A stretch of 64,000 bases of DNA from Variovorax sp. J2L1-78 (GTDB taxonomy: Bacteria; Pseudomonadota; Gammaproteobacteria; Burkholderiales; Burkholderiaceae_C): assembly GCF_030317205.1 (NCBI RefSeq), contig NZ_JASZYB010000003.1:744001-808000 (forward strand), in the 5' to 3' direction. Below the pieces are notes generated by a model that saw only the letters and a list, made by a program, of their open reading frames with translations, was not told the DNA's origin and ran no database searches. Each line of letters begins with the position of its first letter. Position 1 is the first letter of the stretch. A program made the translations under genes and the position numbers. Shown piece by piece: positions 61,472 to 64,000 of the stretch.

Positions 61472-62896
61472 ATGAACCAGGCGCAAACCGAGAAACCCGC
61501 AACGGCGATCGACGTCGTGGTAATGGCCGCAGGCAAGGGCACGCGCATGAGGAGCGTGCGCCCGAAGGTGCTGCATCGCCTGGGCGGCCGGGCGCTGGTG
61601 GCGCGGGTGCTCGACACCGCGGCGCGCCTGGGCGCACGGCACGTGGTGGTGGTCACCGGGCACGGTGCCGACGCGGTCGAGGCGGCCATCGACGCCGAGT
61701 TCGCCGGCATGGCGCCCCGGTTCGCGCGCCAGATGCCGCAGCTCGGCACCGGCCATGCGGTGCAGCAGGCCGTGCCCGCGCTGCCCGACGACGGCACCGT
61801 GCTGGTGCTGTCGGGCGACGTGCCGCTGATCGGCGAGCCGGCTCTGCGGGCGCTGGTCGCGGCCAGTGGCGGCGAACGGCTGGCGCTCCTCACCATCGAG
61901 TTCGAGGACCCGACCGGCTACGGCCGCGTCCTGCGCGATGCGCCCACGGGCCAGGTGCTGGCCATCGTCGAGCAGAAGGACGCCACCGAGGCGCAGCGCG
62001 CCGTGCGCGAGGTCTACAGCGGCGTGATGGCCGTGCCGGCCCGGCAGCTCAAGACCTGGCTGGCCCGCCTGGACAACCGCAATGCGCAGGCCGAGTATTA
62101 CCTCACCGACATCGTCGGCTTCGCGACCACCGACGGCGTGCCGGTGGTCGCCCACCGCATCGACGACCCGGTGCAGGTGGCGGGCGTCAACAGCCCGGCG
62201 CAGCTGGCCGCGCTGGAACGCGCGCTGCAGCAGCGCCAGGCCGAGGCGCTGATGGCCGACGGCGTGCGGCTGGCCGACCCGGCGCGCTTCGACCTGCGCG
62301 GCACGCTGGCCTGCGGCATGGATGTCGAGATCGACGTCAACTGCGTCTTCGAGGGCGCGGTGGTGCTGGGCGACGGCGTGCGCATCGGCGCGAACTGCGT
62401 CATTGCCAACGCGCGCATCGAGGCGGGCGCGGTGATCCATCCCTTCACGCACATCGATGGCGAGAAGGCCGGCGCGACGGTCGGCCCCGATGCGCGGGTC
62501 GGCCCCTTCGCCCGGCTGCGGCCCGGTGCCCGACTGGGCGCGGAGGTGCACATCGGCAACTTCGTCGAGGTGAAGAATTCCACCCTGGCCGACGGCGCCA
62601 AGGCCAACCACCTGGCCTATCTGGGCGACGCCACGGTGGGCGCGCGGGTCAATTACGGCGCGGGCAGCATCACGGCCAACTACGACGGCGCGAACAAGCA
62701 CCGCACCGTGATCGAGGACGACGTGCACGTCGGCAGCAACTGCGTGCTGGTGGCGCCGGTGACGATCGGCGCGGGCGGCACCGTCGGCGGTGGCTCGGTC
62801 GTGAGCAAGAGCACCGCGCCCGGGGCGCTCACGGTGGCGCGCGCGCGGCAGACCAGCTTCCCGAACTGGCCGCGGCCTCAGAAGAAGCAGGGCTAA
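61472..62896 (+). CDS. glmU: Bifunctional GlmU (GlcN-1-P acetyltransferase / UDP-GlcNAc pyrophosphorylase)
   Basis: A 474-residue enzyme giving UDP-GlcNAc for peptidoglycan and LPS. The uridyltransferase half has VVMAAGKGTRMRS, SGDVPLI and YLTDIVGFA. The C-terminal half is a left-handed beta helix of hexapeptide repeats (GANCVIANARIEAGAVI) with the acetyltransferase motifs NFVEVKNSTLADG, NHLAYLGDA and NYGAGSITANYDG. Start ATG 61472 with AAGAAG upstream. Its stop overlaps the convergent lrp-like gene by 4 bp. glmS lies ~640 bp away on the same strand. Confidence 0.95.
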   Translation: MNQAQTEKPATAIDVVVMAAGKGTRMRSVRPKVLHRLGGRALVARVLDTAARLGARHVVVVTGHGADAVEAAIDAEFAGMAPRFARQMPQLGTGHAVQQAVPALPDDGTVLVLSGDVPLIGEPALRALVAASGGERLALLTIEFEDPTGYGRVLRDAPTGQVLAIVEQKDATEAQRAVREVYSGVMAVPARQLKTWLARLDNRNAQAEYYLTDIVGFATTDGVPVVAHRIDDPVQVAGVNSPAQLAALERALQQRQAEALMADGVRLADPARFDLRGTLACGMDVEIDVNCVFEGAVVLGDGVRIGANCVIANARIEAGAVIHPFTHIDGEKAGATVGPDARVGPFARLRPGARLGAEVHIGNFVEVKNSTLADGAKANHLAYLGDATVGARVNYGAGSITANYDGANKHRTVIEDDVHVGSNCVLVAPVTIGAGGTVGGGSVVSKSTAPGALTVARARQTSFPNWPRPQKKQG

Positions 62897-63402
62897 GGCG
62901 CCGCTGTCGGCGAGATTGGCAGGATCGGCAGCCGGGTGTCGAACTTCGCCCGCTTGACGGCGAAGAAGGCCTTGACGTTGCGCACGTTCGCATCGGCCGT
63001 GAAGAGGCGCTGCGCCAGCGCCTGGTAGCCCGGCATGTCGCGCGCGATCACCACCAGCACGAAGTCGGGGCCTGGCGAGACGCGCCAGCACTGCTGCACC
63101 GCGTCGTCGGCGATCGCGCGGGCCTCGAAGGCGTCCAGCGCGACGGCATCCTGCCGGTCGAGCGAGACCTCCACCAGCGCCTGCAGCCCGTGACCGAGCA
63201 CCGGCGCCAGCCGGTCGGGCGACAGGATCGCGACCTGGCGTTCGATCAACCCGGCGGCGCGCAGGCGCTGCACCCGCCGCAGGCAGGTCGGTGGCGAGAT
63301 GTGGTGGTCGGCCGCGAGTTGCTGGTTCGTCTGCGAGGCGTCGCGCTGTAAGGCGTCGAGCAGGCGCAAGTCGATGGTGTCGAGTGATGAAGATTCCACC
63401 AT
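62893..63402 (-). CDS. Lrp/AsnC-family regulator
   Basis: A 169-residue regulator with an N-terminal helix-turn-helix (NQQLAADHHISPPTCLRRVQRL) and a C-terminal RAM/ACT-like domain (CWRVSPGPDFVLVVIARDMPGYQAL). It is convergent with glmU and divergent from glmS, with a candidate operator at 63421-63451. Its targets are not visible, but autoregulation and effects on glmS are plausible. Confidence 0.88.
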   Translation of the reverse strand: MVESSSLDTIDLRLLDALQRDASQTNQQLAADHHISPPTCLRRVQRLRAAGLIERQVAILSPDRLAPVLGHGLQALVEVSLDRQDAVALDAFEARAIADDAVQQCWRVSPGPDFVLVVIARDMPGYQALAQRLFTADANVRNVKAFFAVKRAKFDTRLPILPISPTAAP

Positions 63403-63420
63403 AGATCAATAAATGAAATA

Positions 63421-63451
63421 AAAATTCATCATCGTGAGTTGATGGAATTTT
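63421..63451. promoter_or_regulatory. Imperfect inverted repeat between lrp-like gene and glmS
   Basis: AAAATTCATCA (63421-63431) and TTGATGGAATTTT (63439-63451) are inverted copies with a 1-nt difference, in an AT-rich gap between two divergent genes. This is the size and AT content of Lrp-type operators, so it is a candidate site for the adjacent regulator. Confidence 0.5.
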
Positions 63452-63539
63452 ATTGCTTTTGTCACAAGATAAGGAAACCATCATTCATTCGGTGCGGCCT
63501 ACGATGGCCGCACTCGGACACAACCTAAAAGGCCCTCCC

Positions 63540-64000
63540 ATGTGCGGCATCGTCGGCGCAGCTTCCCATCGCAACATCGTTCCCATCCTCGTGCAGGGCC
63601 TGCAGCGGCTGGAATACCGCGGCTACGACTCCTGCGGCGTGGCGGTCCACGCCAACGGCCTTACCCGCACGCGCACGACCTCGCGCGTTGCCGATCTACT
63701 CACGCAGGTCCGCGACGACCAGGTCGAAGGCCTGACCGGCATCGCCCACACGCGCTGGGCCACGCACGGTGCGCCGGCGGTGCACAACGCCCATCCGCAC
63801 TTCAGCTACGGCCCCGGCGAAGGGCCGGACAGCACCCGGCCGCCGCGCGTGGCGCTGGTGCACAACGGCATCATCGAGAACCACGAGGCGCTGCGTGGGT
63901 CGCTGCAGGGACGTGGCTACGTGTTCTCGAGCCAGACCGACACCGAGGTCATCGCCCACCTGATCGACAGCCACTACGACGGCGACCTGTTCGAGGCGGT
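63540..64000 (+). CDS. glmS: Glutamine--fructose-6-phosphate aminotransferase, N-terminal part (cut by window)
   Basis: The frame opens with MCGIVGAASHRNIVPILVQG at 63540 and runs open off the window end. Cys2, exposed after Met removal, is the glutaminase nucleophile; RLEYRGYDS and GIAHTRWATHG are family motifs. The visible ~153 residues are the class-II glutamine amidotransferase domain that releases ammonia for glucosamine-6-phosphate. An extra loop (YGPGEGPDSTRPPR) follows NAHPHFS compared with the common form. AAAAGG precedes the ATG by seven bases. It works with glmU in UDP-GlcNAc synthesis. Confidence 0.95.
   Translation, partial: MCGIVGAASHRNIVPILVQGLQRLEYRGYDSCGVAVHANGLTRTRTTSRVADLLTQVRDDQVEGLTGIAHTRWATHGAPAVHNAHPHFSYGPGEGPDSTRPPRVALVHNGIIENHEALRGSLQGRGYVFSSQTDTEVIAHLIDSHYDGDLFEA

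Overview
The window is about 64 kb of high-GC, gene-dense chromosome with short spacers and many 1-8 nt start/stop overlaps. Gene content and order point to a betaproteobacterium of the order Burkholderiales, most likely Comamonadaceae (Variovorax/Acidovorax-like). Examples are prmA followed by a DUF3426 zinc-ribbon gene, ampD-pilR-pilS-ccsA next to ffh, a KPA-repeat histone H1-like protein, and glmU-lrp-glmS. The assignment is inferred from synteny and protein style. No rRNA, tRNA, CRISPR array, prophage or insertion sequence was seen.

Layout. 1-3.7 kb: end of prmA, a DUF3426 membrane protein, a PfkB-family sugar kinase and a histone H1-like gene. 3.9-8.4 kb: class Ia ribonucleotide reductase (nrdA, nrdB) behind a promoter with two NrdR boxes 31 bp apart. 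8.6-15.6 kb: ampD, pilR/pilS, a small membrane protein, ccsA-like, ffh, and an unrecognised 177-aa protein. 15.6-23.6 kb: opgH, a glrR/qseG/glrK two-component operon, miaB and a secreted protein. The opgH upstream region holds a near-perfect sigma-54 promoter and an exact GlrR-type enhancer site.

23.7-38.6 kb: a 15-kb minus-strand biosynthetic operon, the main accessory feature. Its order is a hybrid A-T-KS-AT-ACP-aminotransferase megasynthase, a C-A-T-C-T NRPS, an Sfp-type phosphopantetheinyl transferase, and two alpha/beta-hydrolase proteins. The hydrolases have non-standard nucleophile elbows (Cys and Arg) and resemble the pair normally found in exosortase A loci. The predicted product is a small peptide whose first residue, Pro-like by its code, is extended by one malonyl unit and transaminated to a beta-amino acid. 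No thioesterase, transporter or dedicated regulator is encoded.

39-64 kb: mostly housekeeping. It holds a histidine phosphatase, a DUF4136 lipoprotein, ttcA-folB-pteridine-reductase-like SDR, a MidA-family methyltransferase, HisN-like phosphatase, a ROK kinase, an SDR/LysR divergent pair, trehalose synthesis (otsB-otsA), cca, an OmpW-like porin, a GST, MgtC, a soluble lytic transglycosylase, 5-FTHF cyclo-ligase, a LysR regulator, DUF2917, a BLUF photoreceptor divergent from a Crp/Fnr regulator, a flippase/glycosyltransferase pair, glmU, an Lrp/AsnC regulator and the start of glmS.

The two most interesting points are the PKS/NRPS/aminotransferase operon with its unusual release machinery, and the GlrR-sigma54 arrangement that may put opgH or a small RNA under envelope-stress control.
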